Below, in pieces: positions 1-7,746 of a DNA stretch of 17,807 bases (position 1 is its first letter; every line of letters begins with the position of its first letter). A program made the position numbers and the translations under genes. The notes below the pieces were generated by a model. It did no database searches and had not been told where the DNA came from. It was given only the letters and a program-made list of their open reading frames with translations. The DNA lies in contig CAYFSP010000033.1 of the NCBI GenBank assembly GCA_964345925.1, positions 1-17,807 on the forward strand. The letters are read 5' to 3'. Source of the DNA: Miniphocaeibacter sp964345925 (GTDB lineage: Bacteria > Bacillota > Clostridia > Tissierellales > Peptoniphilaceae).

Positions 1-1238
1 TATCTGTCTACTCCACCTATTCTTTCCAATTTATACTTGGATAATTGTGTTTCTATGGATTTTGACAATGTTCCCTTTTCACCTATTAATATTATATTTG
101 TAGCTCCTAGTCGTTCTATTTCCTTCATTACTACTTCTGGCACCACATCTTTTTCTGATAATAGTATAGGTACATCTTTCTTACTTGCTAATACTGTTGC
201 TGTTAATTCGTCTGTGTATTTTTCCCCACTTGCAAGTATTACAGTATTACTGTTTTTATACGCTTTACTTACTTCTACTGATGTTTCGTATCTGTTTTTT
301 CCGTAAAGTTCATTTTGTTTAAAATTTGATAATTCTTTTCTCATATTATCTGTTAATGTTGCTCTACCACCAACTAATGTTATTTCTTTTATTGTTCCTG
401 TTGGATTGCTTGGCTCTGTTGGTTCTACAGGTTTAGTTGATTCAGTTGGTTTACTTGGCTCTGTTGGTTTAGTAGGTTCTGTTGGTGTTACATCTCTTTC
501 TTCAAGTCCACCAATAGCATAATATAATAAAAGTGTTTCTACATCTACTTCTTCTTGGGTTTTGTCTTCTTTCTTTAATAAATCATTAGCATCTTTTATA
601 TTTTTTTCTAATCTTTCCACTGATGTTTCAGTATATAGATTTTTATTTATTTTATTGGCTTCTTCAAGTTTTTCTATTAATTTACTTGTATCAATTTCTT
701 TTCTAACTAATTGATTTATAGCTTTTTGCAATTGTTCTATTTCATCATTAACTTCTTCCTGTGTCGCATCTTTATTATCTATTAATTTTTCAGCTGTTAA
801 CATTTCTTCTTTTAATACTTCTACTGATTCATCTGTATATAAATATTTTTTTGTTTTCTCTGCTTCTAAATATACTTTTCTTAATTCATCTTTATCGACT
901 ACTTCTTTTTCTAATTCTATTATTTTTTCAAAAATTGGTAAATCTTCATTATCATCTTCTGAAAATTGGAATTCTATTATATCGTAATTAGGATATCCTT
1001 TTGGAGTAGCTTTCAAAACTATTGCTAAATCTCCCATTGGTATATCAAGTCCATCTAAAATTTTTGCTACACCTTTTTCATCAGAAACTATTTTTTCTTC
1101 CATTAATGTAACTCTTTTAACTACATTTGGATGTACATGATAAAAATCAAATTCAATACCTTCTATCGGTTTTCCAGTTTCTTTATCAATAAATTTTATT
1201 TGTAAATTTCTCATTTTATGTTCATTATTTACTACAAC
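1..1238 (-). CDS. C-terminal part of a CWB2 cell-surface protein (second frame, runs off left edge)
   Basis: I read this frame directly from the minus strand. It is open from the A7 run at 1239-1245 to the window edge, and the nearest ATG is at 1214-1212. It continues the gene starting at 1606 after a -1 shift, giving VVVNN, the usual last strand of a Cna-B domain. It then encodes a second Cna-B-like stretch (IKFIDKETGKPIEGIEF), two FIVAR-like helical repeats (YTDESVEVLKEEML and YTETSVERLEKNIK), and a Thr/Pro/Glu linker near 405-495. After the linker come CWB2 repeats with the typical GKNRYETSVEVSKAY, LASGEKYTDELTATVLAS and RIGGVDR motifs. CWB2 modules are known to anchor proteins non-covalently to wall polymers, usually as sets of three; the remaining repeats lie beyond the edge. 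The likely role is a wall-bound adhesin or envelope protein. If the frame change is not bypassed, this part is untranslated and the gene is a pseudogene. Confidence 0.8.
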
Positions 1239-1606
1239 TTTTTTTCTAAATTATTTGAGTTTATTTCAAATATATACTTTTCGTTATCTGGTTTCATAAA
1301 ACTAGGCATATTAATTTCTTTAAAATAATATTTTCCAAAACCTAATTCTAAATTTATTTCTCCTGCATCATCTGTAGTATATGTATCTACTAATGAATCA
1401 TCTTCTAATTTTCTAAGTTCAAATTTAACGTCGGCTAATCTAAAAACTTCTGTCTGTTCTTCTCCAAAATCCACTTTAAAATTATCATCGTTTTTAATTA
1501 ATTTAACTTCTCCCATCTCTACGCTATCAGCCTTACTTATTCCTGCCTCTATAAATATAAATGACAAAATCAGTATCAAACTTAATATCTTTCTTATTTT
1601 ATTCAT
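1232..1606 (-). CDS. N-terminal part of a secreted Cna-B/CWB2 surface protein, ends early by frame change
   Basis: The start ATG is preceded by a strong AAGGAGG site (about 1613-1620). Residues 1-26 form a signal peptide: a KIRK basic start, a hydrophobic stretch of Leu/Ile/Phe, and a likely cut after SKA. The rest resembles a single Cna-B/SpaA-like beta-sandwich, with VFRLADVKFELRK, a DDAGEINLELGFGKYYFKE turn, and a final YIFEI strand. The frame closes at TAG (1234-1232) two codons past an A7 run, giving 124 residues. The last strand of the fold (VVVNN) lies in the -1 frame, so the short product would be an incomplete domain. That favours an extra-A allele, a sequencing error or frameshifting over a real 124-residue protein. 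Upstream are a plausible promoter and a palindrome, so this is the true start of the gene. Confidence 0.8.
   Translation of the reverse strand: MNKIRKILSLILILSFIFIEAGISKADSVEMGEVKLIKNDDNFKVDFGEEQTEVFRLADVKFELRKLEDDSLVDTYTTDDAGEINLELGFGKYYFKEINMPSFMKPDNEKYIFEINSNNLEKKL
1238..1246 (-). other. A7 frame-change site (A_AAA_AAG heptamer)
   Basis: On the minus strand the codons read GAA AAA AAG TTG TAG. The heptamer A_AAA_AAG is phased exactly as in classical bacterial -1 slippery sites such as dnaX. A -1 slip, or one more A, joins the signal-peptide frame to the long downstream frame as E-K-K-V-V-V-N-N. I see no clear internal Shine-Dalgarno stimulator upstream and only weak pairing downstream. 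Confidence 0.6.
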
Positions 1607-1633
1607 GAAAACACCTCCTTGTTTTTAGTAATT

Positions 1634-1651
1634 GCACTAGTTAGTGCTAAC
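1634..1651. promoter_or_regulatory. Overlapping palindromes, operator-like
   Basis: GCACTAGTTAGTGC (1634-1647) and GTTAGTGCTAAC (1640-1651) are both inverted repeats that share bases. They sit just downstream of the predicted transcription start of the CWB2 gene, where a repressor would act. No regulator is identified. Confidence 0.4.
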
Positions 1652-1660
1652 TACATAATT

Positions 1661-1688
1661 ATTATACCTCTTCACTTTTTTTGCTAAA
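1661..1688 (-). promoter_or_regulatory. Candidate promoter of the CWB2 gene
   Basis: On the minus strand a perfect TATAAT (1666-1661) lies 16 bases after TTTAGC (1688-1683), which is a weak -35. Transcription would begin near 1654, about 48 bases before the ATG. The -10 is good and the -35 is poor. Confidence 0.5.
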
Positions 1689-1758
1689 CAGTATTTAAAT
1701 ATTTTTTTATATAAGAGTTTCACTTTTCTTATTTCCCATTATTTCGTAATTTTTACAT

Positions 1759-1803
1759 AAAAAAGGAGTAAAAAATAAAAAATTATTTTTATACTCCCCT
1801 TTT
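1759..1803 (-). terminator. Intrinsic terminator of the leu operon
   Basis: Read on the minus strand, GGAGTATAAAAATAA pairs with TTATTTTTTACTCC (slightly imperfect, arms around 1765-1797). Six T follow (1764-1759). It directly follows the stop codon of the ABC ATPase gene. The plus strand also has a T run after the hairpin, so it could work in both directions. Confidence 0.75.
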
Positions 1804-2604
1804 TTACCAATAAATTTTTGACCAAGGTCTGTTATTTTCCCAATTTATTTTTATATTACATTCATATACTTCAGATAAAATATCCTCTGAAATAATTTCT
1901 TCTTTTTTCCCTTTAGTCACAATTTTTCCATCATCCATTATTGCCACATGAGTTATTGCAGGAAATATTTCTTCAATGCTATGAGTTACATATACTAAAG
2001 GTTTTTCAGGTTTTTCAGTTTTTTTATATTTTTCATTTAAAGTTTTAAGTAAATGCTCTCTAGATTTTAAATCCAAGCTTGCACAAGGTTCGTCTAGTAT
2101 CATTAAGTCGGGTTTATTCATAAAAGCTCTTGCTATTAATGTACGCCTTTGTTCACCTTGAGATTGATTTAAAAATGTAACATCTTTTAAATATTCTAAG
2201 TTAAAATCTTTCATAAGTTCTCTTGCTTGTAAACGATCCTCTTTTTCTATATCTTGATAAATCCCTATTGTATTATACTTTCCACTTATAATTATCTCTT
2301 CAAGTTTATAGTAATTTAGCGTATTTAAAAAACTGTACATTGTAGAAGATACAAATCCCACTTTGGACTTAATTTTATCCCAAGGATATTTACCAAAGGT
2401 TTTTTCAAAAACCCTTAGTTCTCCTGATGTAGGATGGGTAAATACTGGAATCATTCCAAGTAATGTGGACTTACCAGAACCATTTAGCCCTAGTAGTACC
2501 CATTTTTCCCCTTCATTTATACTCCAGTTTATTCCCTTTAATATTTCTCTACCATCTCTTCTAAAGGTAATATTCTCAAATGATAATACTTCTTTTCCGT
2601 TCAT
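1804..2604 (-). CDS. ABC-type ATPase, YlmA/ModF-like, last gene of the leu operon
   Basis: This is a single nucleotide-binding domain of 266 residues with no membrane segment. Walker A is GLNGSGKST (39-47), Walker B is LMILDEP (167-173) and the switch histidine is in THS (208). The signature is degenerate: NQSQGEQRR (146-154) in place of LSGGQ. The Q-loop area reads GFVSSTMYSF with no obvious glutamine. These traits recall the YlmA/ModF-like group of stand-alone ATPases, whose role is poorly known. Its ATG overlaps the leuB stop by one base (TAATG), so translation is probably coupled and the gene shares leucine control. No permease lies nearby, so a transport role is unproven; it may act with a distant partner or on a non-transport target. 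The ATPase class is certain, the function is not. Confidence 0.88.
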   Translation of the reverse strand: MNGKEVLSFENITFRRDGREILKGINWSINEGEKWVLLGLNGSGKSTLLGMIPVFTHPTSGELRVFEKTFGKYPWDKIKSKVGFVSSTMYSFLNTLNYYKLEEIIISGKYNTIGIYQDIEKEDRLQARELMKDFNLEYLKDVTFLNQSQGEQRRTLIARAFMNKPDLMILDEPCASLDLKSREHLLKTLNEKYKKTEKPEKPLVYVTHSIEEIFPAITHVAIMDDGKIVTKGKKEEIISEDILSEVYECNIKINWENNRPWSKIYW

Positions 2605-3674
2605 TATATTCTACTTGCTACTGCAGTTCCTATTTCTGAACATGATACATATTCACCATTTGGTTCTCTTATATCTATTGTTCTTATGCCTTCTTCTAAA
2701 ACTTTTTCTACCGCTTTTTCTATTGCAACTGCCTCTTCTTCTAAATCGAAAGAATATCTTAACATCATAGCTACTGATAATATTGTTGCAAGTGGATTAG
2801 CCATATCCTTACCAGCTATATCAGGGGCAGATCCATGAATTGGTTCGTACATATGAATTCCTATTTCACTTATACTTGCTGACGGTAACATTCCTATTGA
2901 GCCTGTTACTTGGCTTGCTTCATCTGAAAGTATATCGCCAAAAATATTATTTGTAAGCAATACATCAAATTGTGAAGGATTTTTTACCATTTGCATTGCC
3001 GCATTATCCACATACATAAAATCAAGTTCTACTTCTGGATAACCCTCTGCCATTTCCTTTACTACTTCTCTCCAAAGTTTACTAGAGTCCAGTACATTTG
3101 CCTTATCTACCAATGTTACTTTCTTTCTTCTCTTCATAGCTGAGTCAAATGCCATTTTAGAAATTCTTCTTATTTCATTTTCATCATATTTTTCTACATC
3201 ATATGCTGTTTTAACACCATTTTCTACATATGTTTTTCTATCACCAAAGTAAATTCCACCAATAAGTTCTCTTACTACTAGAATATCTACCCCTTGCTCC
3301 ACTATACTATCCTTTAAAGGTGACGCCGATTTTAATGCTTCATATATTGTAGCTGGCCTTAAGTTTGCATAAAGACTAAGTCCTTTTCTCAATGCTAATA
3401 ATCCCTTTTCTGGACGAAGACTAGGCTCTACAGTATCCCATTTGTCTCCTCCAACTGCCCCTAAAAATACTGCATCGGAATTTCTACAAATTTCTAATGT
3501 TTCTTCTGGTAATGGATTCTTACATTTGTCATATGCTGCTCCACCTACTAATGCATATTTGTATTCAAATGTATGATTGTATTTTTCTGCTACTTTATCT
3601 AGCACTTTTAAAGCTTCGTCTACAATTTCTGGTCCTATTCCATCACCTTTTGTAACAGCTATAGTCTTATTCAT
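2604..3674 (-). CDS. leuB: 3-isopropylmalate dehydrogenase
   Basis: The enzyme oxidises and decarboxylates 3-isopropylmalate with NAD+ to 2-ketoisocaproate, the third step of leucine synthesis, in the cytoplasm. With the chosen start the protein has 356 residues, normal for LeuB. Visible motifs are GDGIGPEI (10-17), LYANLRP (101-107), RELIGGIYFG (135-144), the catalytic Lys in VDKAN (191), metal-binding Asp in YVDNAAMQ (223) and FGDILSDEAS (247, 251), and GSAPDIAGKDMANP (281-294). A farther ATG at 3695 has no ribosome site, while the ATG at 3674 follows GGGAGG by five bases and gives the usual MNKTIAVTKGDGIGPE start. The gene overlaps leuD by 8 bases (ATGAATAA). Confidence 0.97.
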   Translation of the reverse strand: MNKTIAVTKGDGIGPEIVDEALKVLDKVAEKYNHTFEYKYALVGGAAYDKCKNPLPEETLEICRNSDAVFLGAVGGDKWDTVEPSLRPEKGLLALRKGLSLYANLRPATIYEALKSASPLKDSIVEQGVDILVVRELIGGIYFGDRKTYVENGVKTAYDVEKYDENEIRRISKMAFDSAMKRRKKVTLVDKANVLDSSKLWREVVKEMAEGYPEVELDFMYVDNAAMQMVKNPSQFDVLLTNNIFGDILSDEASQVTGSIGMLPSASISEIGIHMYEPIHGSAPDIAGKDMANPLATILSVAMMLRYSFDLEEEAVAIEKAVEKVLEEGIRTIDIREPNGEYVSCSEIGTAVASRI

Positions 3675-4155
3675 TCTTTCCTCCCTGTCTAACATAGTTT
3701 ACAAGTCCGTCTGCTGCAATTATCTTCTCCATAAATGGTGGAATTATTTGAGATTGATATTTTTCATTTTTAGTGTTATTTGTTATAATACCTGTTTTAA
3801 AATCAACGTCAATATCATCACCATTATCTATTTTTTCTACAGCTTCTTCTGACTCCAATATTGGCATTCCTATATTAAATGAGTTTCTATAAAATATTCT
3901 TGCATAATTCTTGGCTATTACTGCTTTTATACCGCTGGCTTTTATAGCAATTGGTGCATGTTCTCTCGACGAGCCACAGCCAAAATTATCTCCTGCTACT
4001 ATAAAGTCACCTTCTTTAACTTCTATATTAAAATCCTTATCTATATCTATCATACAAAATTTTGCCAATTCCTTTGGATCCTGTGTATTCAAATATCTTG
4101 CAGGAATTATTACATCTGTATCAATATTATCTCCGTATTTAAAAACTTTTCCCAT
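3667..4155 (-). CDS. leuD: 3-isopropylmalate dehydratase, small subunit
   Basis: LeuD pairs with LeuC to isomerise 2-isopropylmalate to 3-isopropylmalate. At 162 residues it is the short type found in many Clostridia and archaea, shorter than the roughly 200-residue LeuD of E. coli and Bacillus. The family signature GCGSSREHAP is at 59-68, with the swivel-domain start YGDNIDTDVIIPARYL at 7-22. The ribosome site GGAGGG lies about five bases before the ATG. It starts 9 bases after leuC ends and overlaps the leuB start, so the three genes are probably translated together. Nothing in the sequence looks damaged. Confidence 0.97.
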   Translation of the reverse strand: MGKVFKYGDNIDTDVIIPARYLNTQDPKELAKFCMIDIDKDFNIEVKEGDFIVAGDNFGCGSSREHAPIAIKASGIKAVIAKNYARIFYRNSFNIGMPILESEEAVEKIDNGDDIDVDFKTGIITNNTKNEKYQSQIIPPFMEKIIAADGLVNYVRQGGKNE

Positions 4156-4164
4156 AATGCCCTC

Positions 4165-5424
4165 CTATATATCCTCTGGTCCTGCAATTTTACCAGCTAT
4201 TGCAGAGTATGCTGCTATTACTGGACTTGCTAAATAAACTTCTGATCCAGTATGTCCCATTCTACCAACAAAGTTTCTATTTGTAGTGGAAACACATCTC
4301 TCACCATCAGCAAGTATTCCCATATATCCACCTAAACATGGTCCACAAGTTGGAGTACTAAATACACAACCAGCATCTATAAATATTTCTGCCAAACCTT
4401 CTTGAACACATTGTTTATAAATTTCCTGTGTTGCTGGTATAATAATACATCTTAAATCCTCTGCTATAGTTTTTCCTTTTAATATTTCCGCAGCTTCTCT
4501 CATATCCTTAATTCTTCCATTAGTACATGATCCAATAACAACTTGTTGTATTTCAATATCTCCAACATTGTCTATTGTTCTAGCATTTTCTGGTAAATGT
4601 GGAAAAGCAACTGTCATTTTAATCTTTGAAAGATCTATATCATAGGTTTCATCATATTTAGCATCATCATCAGCGTAGAACTCATCCCATTTTTCCACAC
4701 CATGCTCTTTCATATAAACTCTTGTCTTATCATCTACTGGAAATGTTCCATTTTTAGCTCCAGCTTCTATTGCCATATTACAAATAGAAAATCTATCATC
4801 CATATATATTGATGAAGCTCCTTCTCCCATAAATTCCATGGACTTATACCTCGCTCCATCAACGCCAATCATTCCTATTATATGAAGGATTAAATCCTTT
4901 CCTGTAACATTTTTTTTCATCTTTCCAGTTAAGTTGAATTTAATTGCTCCTGGTACTTTAAACCAAGCTTGGCCTGTTGCCATACCTGCTGCCATATCAG
5001 TAGAACCTACACCTGTGGAGAAAGCTCCTAAAGCTCCATAAGTACATGTATGGGAATCCGCGCCAATTATTACATCGCCGGATTTTACAATTCCCTTTTC
5101 TGGAAGTAGCGCATGTTCAATTCCTGAACGACCTACTTCAAAGAAATTTGTAATTCCGTATTCTCTAGCAAATTCTTTACATTTTTTTGCTTGTGTTGCA
5201 GACTTTATATCTTTAGCTGGAACAAAATGGTCTAGTACAATAGAAATTTTGTCCTTATCAAAAACTCCCTCATCAGTCATTTTATGAAATTCATTTATTG
5301 CAACAGGTGTTGTAATATCATTTCCAAGTACCATGTCCAAATCTGCCATTATAAATTGATCTTTTTCAACAAATTCCATTCCTGCATGTTTTGCAAGAAT
5401 TTTTTGTGTCATTGTCATTCCCAT
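4165..5424 (-). CDS. leuC: 3-isopropylmalate dehydratase, large subunit
   Basis: This is the aconitase-like subunit that carries a [4Fe-4S] cluster and works with LeuD in the second leucine step. It has 419 residues, matching the short LeuC/homoaconitase-like type rather than the about 470-residue E. coli form, which agrees with the short LeuD next to it. The three cluster cysteines are C300 (VIGSCTNGR) and C360/C363 (PTCGPCLGG). Other family motifs are LDHFVPA (64-70), GADSHTCTYGALGAF (121-135) and the final NRNFVGRMGH (382-391). The ATG follows AAGGGGGA by six bases, and the gene begins 12 bases after leuA. As an oxygen-sensitive Fe-S enzyme it suits an anaerobe. Confidence 0.97.
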   Translation of the reverse strand: MGMTMTQKILAKHAGMEFVEKDQFIMADLDMVLGNDITTPVAINEFHKMTDEGVFDKDKISIVLDHFVPAKDIKSATQAKKCKEFAREYGITNFFEVGRSGIEHALLPEKGIVKSGDVIIGADSHTCTYGALGAFSTGVGSTDMAAGMATGQAWFKVPGAIKFNLTGKMKKNVTGKDLILHIIGMIGVDGARYKSMEFMGEGASSIYMDDRFSICNMAIEAGAKNGTFPVDDKTRVYMKEHGVEKWDEFYADDDAKYDETYDIDLSKIKMTVAFPHLPENARTIDNVGDIEIQQVVIGSCTNGRIKDMREAAEILKGKTIAEDLRCIIIPATQEIYKQCVQEGLAEIFIDAGCVFSTPTCGPCLGGYMGILADGERCVSTTNRNFVGRMGHTGSEVYLASPVIAAYSAIAGKIAGPEDI

Positions 5425-5436
5425 AATTATTCCCCC

Positions 5437-6966
5437 TTAAATATCTTCACTTTGTGCACTTATTCTTTCTGTAAAATATTCTAAATGATTCATAGCATTA
5501 ACATATGCTAATATACTTGATTTTATTATATCATTTGAAATTCCTTTACCTGTGAATACTCTTTCGCCTTTAGAAAGTTTTAATGATGTTTCTCCTAAAG
5601 CATCCTTTCCTTTCGTTACAGAATAAATTGAAAAATCCTCTAATTTTATTTCAGAACCAAATATTTTTCCTAATGCATCAAATGCTGCGTCAATAGGTCC
5701 TTTACCAGTTCCTACAATTTCCATTTCTTCATCAGCTTGTTTTATTTTAATAATCGTCTTAGAATCCTTACCTTCATTTGTCGCTGTTGAGTAATCTATT
5801 AATTCATATTCGTTAATCATATTGGACATATCCCTAATTACCAATGCTTCAATATCTTGGTCATAAACTGTTTTCTTCTCATCTGCCAATGCCTTAAATC
5901 TATCGAAGATACTATTTAATTCCTCATCAGTAACCGTATATCCTAAATCGTCTAATCTATCCTTTAATGCATGTTTACCAGAATGTTTTCCTAAAACCAT
6001 ATTTGTCTTAGCCAAACCAATTGACTCCGGTGTCATAATTTCATATGTTTCTGCATTAGCTAACATTCCATGTTGGTGTATTCCAGACTCATGAGCAAAT
6101 GCATTTACACCTACTATTGCTTTATTTGCTTGTACCTTTGAACCAGTTATGGATTGTAATAAATTTGAAGATCTCATAATTTCTGTAGTAACAATATCAG
6201 TGTCTACTTTGTATACATCATGTCTTGTCTTAAGTGCCATTACAACTTCTTCCATAGCAGCATTTCCAGCTCTTTCACCAATTCCATTAACTGTACATTC
6301 AACTTGAGTCGCCCCAGCTTTTATTGCAGCTAATGAATTTGCTACAGCTAAGCCTAAGTCATTATGGCAATGTACGGATATATCAACATTTTCCATTCCT
6401 CTAGTGTTCTCTTTTATAGCTTTAATAAACTCATAATATTCAAAAGGGTCTGCATAGCCGACAGTGTCAGGAATATTTATTACCGTAGCTCCAGCATCAA
6501 TTACAGCTTCAAATATCTTTGCTAAAAACTCAACTGATGTTCTTGTAGCATCTTCTGCTGAAAATTCTACATCATGGCAATATGTTTTTGCATGTCTTAC
6601 TGCTGCAACTGCTCTTTCAATTGCTTGTTCTTCAGTCATTTTTAATTTATATTGTAAATGTATAGGAGATGTTGCTAAGAAAGTATGTATCCTAGGTCTG
6701 TTAGCATCTTTAACAGCTCTCCAAGCTGCATCAATATCTTTTTCCAACGCTCTTGCCAATGAAGCAACAACTGGTCTTTCAACGGTTTGGGCTATTCTTT
6801 TTACCGATTCAAAATCACCCTTAGATGAAATTGCAAAACCAGCTTCTATAATATCCACATTCATTCTTTCCAACTGTCTAGCCATTTGTAATTTTTCATT
6901 TAAATTCATGCTACACCCTGGTGATTGTTCTCCGTCTCTTAATGTTGTATCAAATATTTTTATCAT
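5437..6966 (-). CDS. leuA: 2-isopropylmalate synthase
   Basis: LeuA condenses acetyl-CoA with 2-ketoisovalerate, the committed step of leucine synthesis. The N-terminal TIM barrel shows FDTTLRDGEQSPG at its start, the metal-binding HCHNDLGLAVANS about residues 199-211, and NGIGERAGN about 227-235. The C-terminal LeuA dimer/regulatory domain, which normally binds leucine for feedback inhibition, is present from about residue 375 to the end (GTGKGPIDAAFDAL, TGKGISNDIIKSSI). Length is about 510 residues, typical. Two ATGs lie six bases apart (6972 and 6966). The purine-rich AGGGGGG site almost touches the first and is about seven to eight bases from the second, so I chose 6966. It is the first gene of the operon and follows two T-boxes. 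Confidence 0.95.
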   Translation of the reverse strand: MIKIFDTTLRDGEQSPGCSMNLNEKLQMARQLERMNVDIIEAGFAISSKGDFESVKRIAQTVERPVVASLARALEKDIDAAWRAVKDANRPRIHTFLATSPIHLQYKLKMTEEQAIERAVAAVRHAKTYCHDVEFSAEDATRTSVEFLAKIFEAVIDAGATVINIPDTVGYADPFEYYEFIKAIKENTRGMENVDISVHCHNDLGLAVANSLAAIKAGATQVECTVNGIGERAGNAAMEEVVMALKTRHDVYKVDTDIVTTEIMRSSNLLQSITGSKVQANKAIVGVNAFAHESGIHQHGMLANAETYEIMTPESIGLAKTNMVLGKHSGKHALKDRLDDLGYTVTDEELNSIFDRFKALADEKKTVYDQDIEALVIRDMSNMINEYELIDYSTATNEGKDSKTIIKIKQADEEMEIVGTGKGPIDAAFDALGKIFGSEIKLEDFSIYSVTKGKDALGETSLKLSKGERVFTGKGISNDIIKSSILAYVNAMNHLEYFTERISAQSEDI

Positions 6967-7090
6967 TTTCATTCCCCCCCTGTTACTTTATATCTTGTTT
7001 TAAATTATTAATATCCATACTTATCATACTAACTTAAAAGTAAAGAAATAATTTACTTGGTCATTAGCAGGCTTCCTTTAAAGTCCTATT

Positions 7091-7107
7091 CAAAATCTAT
7101 GATTTTG
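7091..7107. repeat. Small perfect hairpin in the leuA leader
   Basis: CAAAATC and GATTTTG (7 base arms, 3 base loop) lie between the second T-box terminator and leuA, with no T run after them. A second 7-base hairpin (AAGTAAA/TTTACTT, 7038-7058) lies closer to leuA. They may only stabilise the message; no function is assigned. Confidence 0.4.
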
Positions 7108-7123
7108 TTAGTAGATCAGTATA

Positions 7124-7345
7124 AAAAAATCCCTGTATATAAATATACAGGGACGAATTATTCGTGGTACCACTCTGTTTGCTCGTAAATTACGAACCAC
7201 TTTGAATCTATAAGGCGATTACCCTTTCCTCCTACTTATTCAAAGGAAATACTTGTAAATTAGTAATATTCTCTCCCAATTATTATCTTCCACCAAATGA
7301 TAACTCTCTATAAATTTTTGTAGAATATGCTTTTACCTTTGCAAT
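7124..7345 (-). ncRNA. T-box riboswitch 2 (proximal to leuA)
   Basis: Read on the minus strand: a stem I with ATATTCT/AGAATAT at its base (about 7328-7265), AGAGAG, and a GGTGG-containing apical part. The conserved T-box AGAGTGGTACCACG is at 7176-7163, followed by a perfect terminator hairpin (7152-7130) and seven T. The tRNA-end-binding TGGT implies a discriminator base A, which fits Leu, Ile or Val tRNA and not Gly. The specifier codon could not be fixed; TTG (Leu) in the loop reading AATTGGGAG is one candidate. Such elements let transcription pass when the matching tRNA is uncharged. Confidence 0.88.
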
Positions 7346-7367
7346 TACTTGCATTCGTATATATTTT

Positions 7368-7395
7368 ATTATAATGATACTTAAGGTGTTATAAA
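7368..7395 (-). promoter_or_regulatory. Possible internal promoter between the two T-boxes
   Basis: On the minus strand a perfect TATAAT (7373-7368) lies 16 bases after TTTATA (7395-7390), which overlaps the T tract of the first terminator. If used, T-box 2 could control leuA on its own. The -35 match is only partial. Confidence 0.3.
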
Positions 7396-7605
7396 AAAAC
7401 GTCCTATTATTATAATAGGACGCTGTTAACCGTGTTACCACCTAAATTGCATAATATTTATTATGCCACTTAAAAGTCTTTAACGAGACAACTCGTCACT
7501 TCTTACTAAACTCAGAAGCAAAGCTAGAAAACTAGAAGTAAAATTTACCGACCTAGGTTTTCACCAACCACCTAGTCTCTAAAAGTCTTTTAATTTTACG
7601 CTTTT
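7393..7605 (-). ncRNA. T-box riboswitch 1 (distal)
   Basis: Read on the minus strand: a basal stem GTAAAATT/AATTTTAC, an AGAGA bulge, and an apical hairpin CTAGGT...ACCTAG with GGTTGGTG. The T-box TTAGGTGGTAACACGG is around 7445-7430, followed by a perfect terminator CGTCCTATTAT/ATAATAGGACG (7422-7400) with seven T. TGGT again predicts a tRNA with discriminator A. The specifier is not clear: GTA (Val) fits one fold, but other phases are possible. It lies in series with T-box 2, so readthrough of both would be needed for transcripts that start upstream. Confidence 0.87.
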
Positions 7606-7609
7606 CCAT

Positions 7610-7639
7610 ACAATACAAATAATTTATCATTTATCACAA
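7610..7639 (-). promoter_or_regulatory. Candidate promoter of the leu operon
   Basis: On the minus strand TTGTGA (7639-7634) and TATTGT (7615-7610) are 18 bases apart. A start near 7603 would put the 5' end right at stem I of T-box 1, as expected. Both hexamers are imperfect matches. Confidence 0.4.
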
Positions 7640-7746
7640 TATTAAGATAAAGTAATTTGTATAATGCTTTAAAAAATATTATACCAATAATATCACGTTA
7701 ATAATAAAATGTAAAGCCTTTTCCATAAATTTTTTTAATTAGTTTA

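Noticed and set aside
37..991. Plus-strand frames opposite the first CWB2 gene
   Set aside because: They are reverse-strand shadows of the coding frame, with low-complexity translations, no ribosome sites and no domains.
1632..1651. CIRCE (HrcA) heat-shock operator
   Set aside because: Only one half resembles TTAGCACTC; the spacer is about four bases instead of nine and the second half is wrong, and a surface-protein gene is not a normal HrcA target.
6464..7003. A 179-codon plus-strand frame opposite leuA
   Set aside because: It is an antisense shadow of the highly conserved leuA frame and has no ribosome site.
6983..7027. A 14-residue leader peptide (MISMDINNLKQDIK) just before leuA
   Set aside because: It has no ribosome binding site and few leucine codons, and T-boxes already explain the regulation.
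7393..7605. Glycine specificity for T-box 1 based on a GGT in the specifier loop
   Set aside because: The T-box reads TGGT, which matches a discriminator A; bacterial tRNA-Gly normally has discriminator U and would need TGGA.
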